From positions 5,836 to 48,967 of the forward strand of contig MEQK01000076.1 of the NCBI GenBank assembly GCA_001770175.1: 43,132 bases of DNA, in the 5' to 3' direction. Shown here in pieces: positions 35,821 through 43,132 of the stretch. Origin of the DNA: Bdellovibrionales bacterium RIFOXYD1_FULL_55_31 (GTDB lineage: Bacteria > Bdellovibrionota > UBA1018). The position numbers and the translations under genes were made by a program. The notes under the pieces are model-generated. The model saw only the letters and a program-made list of their open reading frames with translations, made no database searches and was not told where the DNA came from. How positions within the stretch are numbered: position 1 is the stretch's first letter; each line of letters opens with the position of its first letter.

Positions 35821-36089
35821 CCCCAGATCGAAGAATGTTAATGCTCATTGTGATGGACGATCACCCGGCCGCGCCGCCGCTTCTGTACCATGTCGATCGG
35901 TTCAGACGCTGCGACGAGATCCTTCGCTGGCTCATCAACAATTACCTGATTGGGAGAAAATTCGTCGAGTGGGTGCGGCATGAGCACGGCAACTCGATTC
36001 TTCGCGCTGGGGCTCATGTTCTGATGAAGATCGATCGGGATCGCGTAATAAAGCCTGTCATCGGGGGGCGGGATTACATTTTGAACTGA
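35817..36089 (+). CDS. hypothetical protein
   Basis: ATGA overlap. Confidence 0.5.
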   Translation: MTPDRRMLMLIVMDDHPAAPPLLYHVDRFRRCDEILRWLINNYLIGRKFVEWVRHEHGNSILRAGAHVLMKIDRDRVIKPVIGGRDYILN

Positions 36090-36099
36090 GTCGAAGAGA

Positions 36100-36708
36100 T
36101 CACTCACGTACTGGATCGATGCTAAAGCTTAGCTTTTTCTTCAGATCAGCCAAAGTATTGGAAGTGGGCTGGAATGCGTTCGCATCAATGAAGCGCTTTG
36201 CGACGTCTGAATAGATCAATTTGCATTCGTCGCAGGCCTGTTCAAAAATGTTCAGCTTATTAAAAGAAAAATTGAAAATCCTTCGGTCCCGGAAATGTTT
36301 TTTGAGCTGCTGAATGGCTGGGATCAAGTCGGTATCTGCTGACAAAACGTAAGCGTCGTCATATCGTTGAAACATCGCGTCGAAAATCAGGTCTGTCGCG
36401 AGCCTAACGTCTACGCCCTTCTCCCGGGGCTGCTGTCTGCTGCCCTCGCCAGAAACGATAAAGCGACCTTCGACAACGATCACGCCGATCTTGGTGAGAG
36501 ACTTAAAAAAAGCATCGTCACTGTTATGTTTTTGGAGACTGACCCGGCGGGGGAATCTTGCTCCGTAATATTTGACGAAACTCAGGTCTTTAGATTGAGT
36601 AAGGTGCCTGGCGTAGGTCCAGAAATTAAACGATCTGCTGTCGAGCCCAAACCGGGCAAGGCCATGATGAAAATTTTGGCCATCTATGTAAACTGCTGCT
36701 TTCCTCAA
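36100..36708 (-). CDS. NYN-domain (LabA/DUF88-like) nuclease
   Basis: AAVYIDGQNFHHGL...KGVDVRLATDLIFDAMFQRYDDAYVLSADTDLIPAIQQL. Confidence 0.9.
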   Translation of the reverse strand: MRKAAVYIDGQNFHHGLARFGLDSRSFNFWTYARHLTQSKDLSFVKYYGARFPRRVSLQKHNSDDAFFKSLTKIGVIVVEGRFIVSGEGSRQQPREKGVDVRLATDLIFDAMFQRYDDAYVLSADTDLIPAIQQLKKHFRDRRIFNFSFNKLNIFEQACDECKLIYSDVAKRFIDANAFQPTSNTLADLKKKLSFSIDPVRE

Positions 36709-36729
36709 AAACTCACCACGAAAAGGTAA

Positions 36730-36750
36730 GGGGGGGCTTGTGGCCCCCCC
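36730..36750. other. strong G7/C7 hairpin
   Basis: GGGGGGGC-TTGTG-GCCCCCCC, no T-run. Confidence 0.7.
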
Positions 36751-37022
36751 AATTCCCGATGAGCCTTACGGCAGCTCGGGGTTTCAAACTTTCGAGGTAT
36801 TCTCTATAAAATATCTATCGGCACCGCAACAAAGAAGTTTACCCTTACTCCTATGATGACCGATTCATTAGACTTTTCAAGTGGGTCGATTTTGACCCAT
36901 TCACGCCGTAACACAAGCAAAAAAAGTGCCTCTAGCGCACGGGCGAACCCCTCAGTTGTTTTGTAAAAAGATATTCACAATCAATTGTTCTTGGGCGTTG
37001 TCGTCGGGCTGTAGCTATTCCC

Positions 37023-37493
37023 CTATTTACAGGGGGAGGTCGTAATTAACATGCCCGAATAGAACGTGCCGCGAGAATGCATACCGGATAGCGTGTCTCC
37101 TGTCGTCGGCGTTGGTGCTGAAAAATTTCCGTCGCGATCGATAAAGAACGTTTGCACTTTCCACCCGACGTATCCGCCAAAGGAGTTCTTCGCGTTGTAT
37201 ACTGCGCAAATTCTGTGGCCATATATTGGAGTAAACTCGACGTCTGAATAGTTGTCATACCAGTGATCTTTTACGGTGGCTTTATAAATAGCGGATTTTT
37301 CGGGGGCACTGATTGTCTTTAGCTGCAGTGACTCCGGATCTTTTAGAATAACTTTCCAGTGCTCCATTATTCGATCCTTGTGGTTTTTGGGAGCTGTTCC
37401 ATGTTCGGCGTTTTGATCTATGGGCTTGACCATTGTTTGAGCGCATCCGTACGTGAAACACAGTAATAGGGCGATGATGGCTAATTTGTTCAT
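37023..37493 (-). CDS. lipoprotein
   Basis: MNKLAIIALLLCFTYGCAQ. Confidence 0.7.
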   Translation of the reverse strand: MNKLAIIALLLCFTYGCAQTMVKPIDQNAEHGTAPKNHKDRIMEHWKVILKDPESLQLKTISAPEKSAIYKATVKDHWYDNYSDVEFTPIYGHRICAVYNAKNSFGGYVGWKVQTFFIDRDGNFSAPTPTTGDTLSGMHSRGTFYSGMLITTSPCK

Positions 37494-37538
37494 GTGATTA
37501 TCATCAGAGTATTCTGAAAAGAATGCGGTTTATTTTCC

Positions 37539-37934
37539 TCAATTTGCAAACGTACATTCTGATGGAAATATCAGGTGGAAGAAATTTTCATTATCGGTTT
37601 GGAACACCCCGACAGCGTCGCCACAGCCAGTTCGCTGAAATCGATAGCCGCCGAAAGTCGTACAGGTCCCGGCGGGATTTGCCGGGGCCGATCTTGTGGC
37701 GCTCCCGCTGTCTGCTCCCGCCGAGCAGGTGGCGTTCTGAGAGCCATCGGTGTTTTCGGTAAGTTCGTAACGGTACGTCGGGGCAGATGTCTCGTCGACA
37801 CAGGTCATGACCCTCGGCGCAGAAATGGGGGTTGATGGCGCGCAAAGGGCCGACGTTGAGGAGTTCGGGATTTCATTTCTACCGCAGCCAAGTAGCGAGA
37901 GCAGGGCTGCCGCACAGAGGAGTTCAATCCGCAT
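37539..37934 (-). CDS. Cys-rich lipoprotein
   Basis: MRIELLCAAALLSLLGCGRNE. Confidence 0.7.
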   Translation of the reverse strand: MRIELLCAAALLSLLGCGRNEIPNSSTSALCAPSTPISAPRVMTCVDETSAPTYRYELTENTDGSQNATCSAGADSGSATRSAPANPAGTCTTFGGYRFQRTGCGDAVGVFQTDNENFFHLIFPSECTFAN

Positions 37935-37986
37935 ACATTGATTATCGGATTGTATTCTAAAAATAATAATGTGTTTTCTTGGACAC

Positions 37987-38205
37987 TCACTCTTTAATTA
38001 AGTCACGAACTTTCATTTTCAGGACTGTGGCCCAACGAGAAAGCGTTGAGAGCTTGGGATCATAACTCGTCTTGAAATAGCGAAAGACGTTCTCGTATTT
38101 TAGGCCGATCATTTTGGCGAACTGTCGCTTCGAAAGCTGCTTTTTCTTGAGTATTTCGCCGAGGATGTGTTTTGCCACGCTTTCAGGGTATTGGGAGCCC
38201 GTCAA
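37987..38205 (-). CDS. small HTH protein
   Basis: ILKKKQLSKRQFAKMIGLKYENVFRYFKTSYDPKLSTLSRWATVL. Confidence 0.65.
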   Translation of the reverse strand: MTGSQYPESVAKHILGEILKKKQLSKRQFAKMIGLKYENVFRYFKTSYDPKLSTLSRWATVLKMKVRDLIKE

Positions 38206-38522
38206 ATCTGTAAGGCTCTCAAAAATGAGAGGGTAGCGGAAATCTCAAAGTTTCTGGTAAGAAGATCAAGACCGTGTTGCGGTGAGTTAAGTAATCTTGC
38301 CTGGAATAATTCGTATTAGACTAGTAAAAAAGGAATAGCCGGCAGTCCGAGGAAGGTGCAGCACACACCAACCCCGAACTGGTAGGGCAAACCGAAACAC
38401 GACTTCGGAGTCCACTACAGCAATAAGCTTTACGCTTGTGGAGGGTTCCTTGTCTATTAATTCGGATCAGTCCCAGGATCAGCAAATTCGAGAAGAGCTT
38501 GAAAAAATCACGGTCGAGCTTC

Positions 38523-38541
38523 AGTCGGGGTTAACCCGACT
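38523..38541. terminator. hairpin AGTCGGG-GTTAA-CCCGACT
   Basis: inverted repeat at the 3' end of the repressor gene. Confidence 0.5.
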
Positions 38542-38989
38542 TCTTGCTCTTTTCTCCCGTTTCCGCCTTGTCCCTCGACAGAGGGTCGGCGGTAATCCTC
38601 ATCAAACCCAGGTGTCGCGCACGCTCATCCTTATCCAGGGCGGAAAAAACTCGAAGTAATTCTTTTTCTTCTTCGTTGATGCTCGTGTGTTCTGATTGCT
38701 TGGCCGCCTTTAACGCGGTTGTTATGCGCGCGAGAATTTCGTCATCAGTCGGTTCTTTCGTAATGACCTCTGGGATCGGACCTTCGCTGATGAGGCTCGC
38801 GGCAGGGACTCCGAAAAATCGCGCGATTTGGTCCAGTGCGTCGAGTCCGGGAATGTTCTCGCCGTCTAGCCAATTTCGAACTTGGGCCGGATAAAATCCC
38901 GCCTCTCGCGCGAAGCGCGTCGGGTTGCTGTTGGTATTTGCAATTAACTCAGCGAGTTTATGTCTAAAAATATCGGAGGACTTACGCAA
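38531..38989 (-). CDS. CI-like phage repressor
   Basis: HTH: TRFAREAGFYPAQVRNWLDGENIPGLDALDQIARFFGVP; divergent from 39061 gene. Confidence 0.75.
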   Translation of the reverse strand: MRKSSDIFRHKLAELIANTNSNPTRFAREAGFYPAQVRNWLDGENIPGLDALDQIARFFGVPAASLISEGPIPEVITKEPTDDEILARITTALKAAKQSEHTSINEEEKELLRVFSALDKDERARHLGLMRITADPLSRDKAETGEKSKKSG

Positions 38990-39024
38990 GGTTAAGCTCC
39001 GATCCCACAGAATAAAAAATTATA

Positions 39025-39053
39025 TTGCAGAATGATATAAAACTTTGTACAAA
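39025..39053 (+). promoter_or_regulatory. PR-like promoter TTGCAG-N17-TACAAA
   Basis: spacer 17; predicted +1 at 39060/39061, the ATG. Confidence 0.6.
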
Positions 39054-39060
39054 TTGAATT

Positions 39061-39270
39061 ATGAGCGGACGACAAATCAGAGGAGAAATGGACGATCTTG
39101 GGGTGACGGCTGAACAGATTGCTGTTTCGGCCGGTTGCTGTACAAGCACGGTCTATAAACTCCTTCGTGATGACCCAAAAGTAAAAGGGTCCATCCGAGC
39201 AAAAGTTAAACGGGCCCTCGACAAGCTGCGAGCCGAGCTGAAGCCGGAACGACAGCTCGCCGCAGGGTAA
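39061..39270 (+). CDS. Cro-like HTH protein
   Basis: DDLGVTAEQIAVSAGCCTSTVYKLLRDDPKVKGSIRAKVKRALDKL. Confidence 0.7.
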   Translation: MSGRQIRGEMDDLGVTAEQIAVSAGCCTSTVYKLLRDDPKVKGSIRAKVKRALDKLRAELKPERQLAAG

Positions 39271-39326
39271 AACGTAGCAGAAATAATAAGATTCTGCAAG
39301 GCGTCATAAGGCGCAGGGAGATCCTT

Positions 39327-39668
39327 GTGTTTAAAAACAGCGAGTTATCGGAAACGGCCGGAGCGGCCCGGGTCGAAATTGTGAAAAGTCCTGGCAAAAC
39401 AGAGCCGAGTGCTGGCACGCCGGCGGATCTCCGGGGCGCCATCGAAAACGGCCTGAGAGCATACTCGGATGACCTCGGTTGTGGATGCAAGGAATGCGAG
39501 ATCTTGATCGACACTATTTTGAGACACATCAACGATCGGATCCGAAACTCATTGTGCAAATTTAGTTTGAGCGCATCGCCGATCGAAGCCGACATCGCGA
39601 TGGAGATCTGCTCGGAGCTGGTCGGCGAACAGTCCTGCTTGGCCCCGAAGGAGTTGAAACATGCCTAG
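39327..39668 (+). CDS. hypothetical protein
   Basis: GTG start; overlaps next ATG. Confidence 0.5.
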   Translation: MFKNSELSETAGAARVEIVKSPGKTEPSAGTPADLRGAIENGLRAYSDDLGCGCKECEILIDTILRHINDRIRNSLCKFSLSASPIEADIAMEICSELVGEQSCLAPKELKHA

Positions 39669-40032
39669 CCGTTCCTGTGATTACTGCGGAAGAGCGCTGA
39701 AAAAGAACGCGTTTAAAGTTCGCAAAGAGGAGTTCTGTAACGAGCGCTGTGCGACGGATTTCGCGCGGAAAAAGGATCTGAATGCAGATCAGGAAATCGA
39801 CTCGGTGTTCTTGCACCTGGTTCCTGTGCTTACTCCCGAAATTGGGAAACGAATCCGGATTCGTCGAAAGGAGCTGAGAATCACGCAGCAGGTTATGGCC
39901 GACTCGCTTGGGGTTTCTCAAAGCGCGATTTCGAAAATCGAACGCGGCAAATGCGGCATATACACGGCCCCGATGGCACGATTCGCCATGACTCTCCAGA
40001 CCACGCCAAGAGCGCTTTTGCTCGGAGCATAG
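39661..40032 (+). CDS. zinc finger + XRE-type HTH protein
   Basis: CDYCGRAL..EFCNERC and RRKELRITQQVMADSLGVSQSAISKIERGK. Confidence 0.85.
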   Translation: MPSRSCDYCGRALKKNAFKVRKEEFCNERCATDFARKKDLNADQEIDSVFLHLVPVLTPEIGKRIRIRRKELRITQQVMADSLGVSQSAISKIERGKCGIYTAPMARFAMTLQTTPRALLLGA

Positions 40033-40035
40033 ACG

Positions 40036-40173
40036 ATGGAACTGACACTGATCTTTGTTGCTGGCATGACGATCGTGACGATCGCGCTCGTTATGGGCGC
40101 GGGAGGGGGAAGAGATGCGAGTGAAATACGACCCGATGACCGGAGACCGGTTGTGTGGATCTGCCAAATTTGA
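40036..40173 (+). CDS. 45-aa hydrophobic protein
   Basis: MELTLIFVAGMTIVTIALVMGAGGGRD...; overlaps next gene. Confidence 0.3.
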   Translation: MELTLIFVAGMTIVTIALVMGAGGGRDASEIRPDDRRPVVWICQI

Positions 40174-40588
40174 CCTTGTTCACTGTTCGGTGCGCGGGAT
40201 TAGCAATATGGACGGTGCACCAGAGGTGGGAGTTCCATATCCGGTCATCCAGCGCAAAGATGAAGTGGGCGACGAGCTAGTTTGTGATGACTGCGCCAAG
40301 GCCGAGGACTGCAAATATCTTCCTGACTGGGATGAGACTCAATTTTTGGTGCTGGTCCCAGAACACTTACAGAACGGGCTTAGGGGGTATTTTGTACACG
40401 GGCATATCCCGGGAGATTTTCTTACATCCGTTCTCGAAAACGATTTGCTCGAAGCCGTAACAAGAGCCGACGAAGACAGCTTTTCCGGCCTAAGAGGCCT
40501 TGTCATCTTTCTTTGGAATTACACGCCTAGTTCGGCATGGGGCTCTCGCGAGAACGTCGGGCAGTGGGTTGAGGAACGAAAGGAATGA
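40115..40588 (+). CDS. hypothetical protein
   Basis: GGGAGGGGG before ATG. Confidence 0.5.
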   Translation: MRVKYDPMTGDRLCGSAKFDLVHCSVRGISNMDGAPEVGVPYPVIQRKDEVGDELVCDDCAKAEDCKYLPDWDETQFLVLVPEHLQNGLRGYFVHGHIPGDFLTSVLENDLLEAVTRADEDSFSGLRGLVIFLWNYTPSSAWGSRENVGQWVEERKE

Positions 40589-40616
40589 GTTTGTCTCGTG
40601 CTCCGCTAATGGAAAC

Positions 40617-40640
40617 GTCGGTTCGATTCCGACTGCGCCA
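40617..40640 (+). other. tRNA T-arm/3'-end remnant
   Basis: GTCGG-TTCGATT-CCGAC-TGCGCCA; no matching 5' acceptor strand. Confidence 0.45.
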
Positions 40641-40735
40641 CGCGACAATGGGTTGGGTAGCTTAAAGTAAAGCGTCCATGAATATGGAGGTTCCGGCGTA
40701 ACGACCCGGCCCAGCCAAATTTTGAGAGGTGAGAG

Positions 40736-41095
40736 ATGAGTGAAAAAACTACCGAGTTCTCCTCCTGGGCGATCGTTGAACTGCTTGGCCATGTCCGGAT
40801 GGCTGGAATGGTGAGCGAAGAAGAGCGATTCGGGTGCAAGATGGGGCGAATCGATATCCCGACCGATGATGGAAAGTTCGCAACGCAGTACTTCGGTGGC
40901 GGCTCCGTTTACCGTCTGACACCTACATCCGAAGAAGCGGCTCGCGCGGTTGCAAAAAGGAACGTTCCGCAGCCGGTTCATCAATGGGAATTGCCAGCGC
41001 CACCCAGTGGGCCTGTCGCCCCTAGCGAATTTTCGCAAAGTCGCGCGCGGCAGGATATCGAGCGCGACGAATCTGAGGACGATTTGATTTTTTAA
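40736..41095 (+). CDS. hypothetical protein
   Basis: GAGGTGAG SD before ATG. Confidence 0.6.
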   Translation: MSEKTTEFSSWAIVELLGHVRMAGMVSEEERFGCKMGRIDIPTDDGKFATQYFGGGSVYRLTPTSEEAARAVAKRNVPQPVHQWELPAPPSGPVAPSEFSQSRARQDIERDESEDDLIF

Positions 41096-41119
41096 GGCCC
41101 ATTTGGGCTTGGGGGAGTG

Positions 41120-41329
41120 ATGGAGAGAGACAAACTTTTGAACGAATTCGAAGCCGCTGAGCTGCTCGGGCTGACTGTTTCATCGTTGAGGACGCGCCGG
41201 GCCAGGCCGGGGCCGAATCCGATTCCGTACAAGAAGATCGGGCGTTCGGTTCGGTACTCAGAAAACGAGCTGAAGAGATATCTTGAGCAGAACTCTTACG
41301 ATTACGCGGGGGCCAAGCGAATCGCATGA
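41120..41329 (+). CDS. excisionase/AlpA-like HTH protein
   Basis: LLNEFEAAELLGLTVSSLRTRRARPGPNPIPYKKIGRSVRYSENELKRYLEQ. Confidence 0.85.
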   Translation: MERDKLLNEFEAAELLGLTVSSLRTRRARPGPNPIPYKKIGRSVRYSENELKRYLEQNSYDYAGAKRIA

Positions 41330-42447
41330 GGAAAAACCGTTCCAAGTACGCATCAAAGAATTATCCCAATCTGTACCGGTATCCAGACAGTCCGTTCTGG
41401 GTGTTCCGGAAATTCTCACACGAGAAGAAGGATGAGTTCAAGCAGTCCACCGGTGAAGCCAAGAACGAGGCCAAGGCCTACCGGATCGGGCTGGATGCGT
41501 ACAACGAGTGGCTCGGGCATTCGGGGGCTGGAAGTAAAACGATCACGATCAGAGATCTTGGGCTTCAGATCCTTGAATCGAAGGAATCGAAGAAGGCGAA
41601 CACAAAGAGGACCGTAAGGAATCAAATCAAAAATCACGTGATTCCGGCCTTTGGTTACCTTCAGCCAAATCAGATGAACTCGCTCCGCTGGGATAGGTAC
41701 GACGCCCAGGAGCGCGTTCGTAAGCGCATCTCGAAAAAAGGGAAGGAGCTCCCGCCCCGGACAAAGCTATTCAATACCCGAAAAGCGCTTATGGAGATAC
41801 TCAACCGGGCCGAGGAGCTTGGTTATATCCGGCGCGTTCCAGAACTGAAAAACCACGACCCGGCTCCTGAGCCCCCCCGCTACCTGGAACGAAAACAGAT
41901 TCGGATGATACTCAAGAACATGGTCCCCGGGAACGTAAAGAAGGTCGAGGGACGCGAGCTGGAGCTTTTTGAGCGGGTCGCATCGACCAAGCTCCTGGCA
42001 TTCATTATGTGGAAGCAGGGGGCCCGGCCTAACGAGGTTCTGCAATACCGGTTCTCGATGATCAATTGGAACGAAGGACCGCATGGGTCGATCCACATTC
42101 CGGCCATCATTACGAAGACCGGCAGGCCGCGTACGATTCCACTCAATTCTCGAGTGAGCCGGGTTCTTAAGTGGGTCCAGCAACGCGTTACCTCCGATCT
42201 CATTTTCCCGTCCATCAAAGACCCGGAGAAGGCCCAGGCCGCATACGATACGGCATGGAACAGTGCTTGCCGGAGGGCCGGGGTAGAGGCGACCATCTAC
42301 AACCTGAGGGACACCTACATCACGGACGCATTGAACCGTGGAATCAGCAGCAGCTTTATTGCCAAGTACGTCGACAACTCTGCCGCGATGATCGACAAGC
42401 GCTACGCGGTCGCCGAAAAATCGATTATGGAAAGGCTTGCCGGATGA
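41326..42447 (+). CDS. int: tyrosine recombinase integrase
   Basis: RPNEVLQ, TKTGRPRTIPL, YNLRDTYITDAL, KRYAV; adjacent to attR. Confidence 0.93.
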   Translation: MRKNRSKYASKNYPNLYRYPDSPFWVFRKFSHEKKDEFKQSTGEAKNEAKAYRIGLDAYNEWLGHSGAGSKTITIRDLGLQILESKESKKANTKRTVRNQIKNHVIPAFGYLQPNQMNSLRWDRYDAQERVRKRISKKGKELPPRTKLFNTRKALMEILNRAEELGYIRRVPELKNHDPAPEPPRYLERKQIRMILKNMVPGNVKKVEGRELELFERVASTKLLAFIMWKQGARPNEVLQYRFSMINWNEGPHGSIHIPAIITKTGRPRTIPLNSRVSRVLKWVQQRVTSDLIFPSIKDPEKAQAAYDTAWNSACRRAGVEATIYNLRDTYITDALNRGISSSFIAKYVDNSAAMIDKRYAVAEKSIMERLAG

Positions 42448-42467
42448 ATATGGGGGGGGTCCAAAAA

Positions 42468-42487
42468 ATTCGGCGAAAATTCGGCGA
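42468..42487 (+). promoter_or_regulatory. candidate integrase arm-type site
   Basis: ATTCGGCGAAAATTCGGCGA identical to 104-123. Confidence 0.55.
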
Positions 42488-42535
42488 GCTGCGCTGCAAC
42501 ACGAGACACGTGATCGAAGAAACGACCACACATGT

Positions 42536-42585
42536 GATGCCTTCTAAGCATCAGGTCGGGTGTTCGAGCCACCCCGGAGTCGCCA
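42536..42585 (+). tRNA. partial tRNA-Arg(TCT), 3' half, attR
   Basis: GATGC-CTTCTAA-GCATC anticodon arm, GGGTG-TTCGAGC-CACCC T arm, CGGAGTC acceptor 3' strand, G, CCA; 5' half absent here. Confidence 0.8.
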
Positions 42586-42588
42586 CTA

Positions 42589-42695
42589 AAAAACGCAATC
42601 ATTTCTTATCGTTTGCCCACAAAATAGGCTCTCTTAGCACATGCGGCACAGGTGCGGTTTTATGCGTTCTTGTGTGCGAGAATGCACCTTTATTC
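42589..42695. repeat. attR-side direct repeat
   Basis: matches 1-107. Confidence 0.9.
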
Positions 42696-43007
42696 CAAAT
42701 TCGATTCCTGACTGGCCGACTGTCTACATTGTCTGAAACAGCTTCTTTTGGATGTGTCAAAAACGCCTTCCTGAGTCGACAAATTATAAACAAGCCAAAT
42801 TGTTTATTTATTCCAGTTAAGCCCAACTTTTAAGGGCGTTAAAGTCAAAACCAAGATCGGAGCTTTGCGCGAACTACAATATTTGACTGTGTTAATCAAA
42901 TATAACAAAATTATAATATGCGCATAGCTGCACGTATGACTGTCGCAATATCCCCGAGACAGAGTTCTCAATATCTGCGATTCGTTCGATGTTCGAAGAG
43001 GCCCCAA

Positions 43008-43132
43008 ATGACTAGAGTTCCTTGCGTCATACAGATTGGGCGAACCGGGCTTGTAGCGTTGAGTGTTGCCGTCTTGATGGCGGCCTGTAGCCCGAAGATC
43101 ATCGCGCCCAAGTACTACACCGATGCCGTCGT
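43008..43132 (+). CDS. host lipoprotein, truncated by window end
   Basis: MTRVPCVIQIGRTGLVALSVAVLMAACSPK, lipobox MAAC. Confidence 0.6.
   Translation, partial: MTRVPCVIQIGRTGLVALSVAVLMAACSPKIIAPKYYTDAV

Noticed and set aside
38450-38659. TTG-start ORF (SINSDQSQDQQIREELEKITVELQSG...)
   Set aside because: Good SD and plausible N-terminus, but runs through the repressor terminator hairpin and antisense to the repressor; left uncalled
40490-41038. Reverse ORFs containing QSESNRRFH/GAVGIEPTFPLAE
   Set aside because: Peptide pattern typical of spurious translation opposite tRNA-like sequence
42589-42826. Reverse ORFs ending ...THKTxPVxHVLxEPxLWxNDKK at both ends
   Set aside because: Similarity explained by the att direct repeat itself
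1-43132. CRISPR arrays, transposons/IS elements, rRNA
   Set aside because: No regular repeat-spacer array, transposase or rRNA signature seen by eye

Overview
The window is an almost complete, apparently intact siphovirus-like prophage (about 42.6 kb). It is integrated at the 3' end of a tRNA-Arg(TCT). The left edge starts just past the presumed intact tRNA. The right edge shows the duplicated tRNA 3' half (about 42536-42585) and a 107-bp diverged direct repeat of the left end, followed by about 440 bp of host DNA with the start of a host lipoprotein gene. Module order: early/accessory operon on + (0.25-12.6 kb; methyltransferases, many zinc-binding proteins, HNH proteins, RusA, a sigma-like protein, a PHP phosphoesterase, several Fis-type HTH proteins, a DUF4160/RHH pair); a reverse HTH regulator (12.7 kb); head and tail genes (13.2-32.9 kb); lysis genes (32.9-35.4 kb); a reverse accessory cluster (NYN nuclease, two lipoproteins; 36.1-37.9 kb); immunity, excisionase and integrase (38-42.4 kb). 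Most notable observations: (i) a 33-bp non-coding repeat at three late-gene starts, one directly after a terminator and reverse moron, which fits a phage-specific late promoter that could pair with the encoded sigma-like protein; (ii) a C5-methyltransferase gene that almost fully overlaps a second ORF carrying family-like motifs in another frame; (iii) three promoters placed so their transcripts would begin at the AUG (leaderless), including the regulatory genes; (iv) repeated gene-junction linkers encoding a micro-ORF; (v) paired integrase arm-type repeats placed symmetrically about the att core; (vi) an A10 slippery site in the tail chaperone and a nested in-frame start in the protease-capsid fusion. 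All calls come from reading the sequence; no database search was run.
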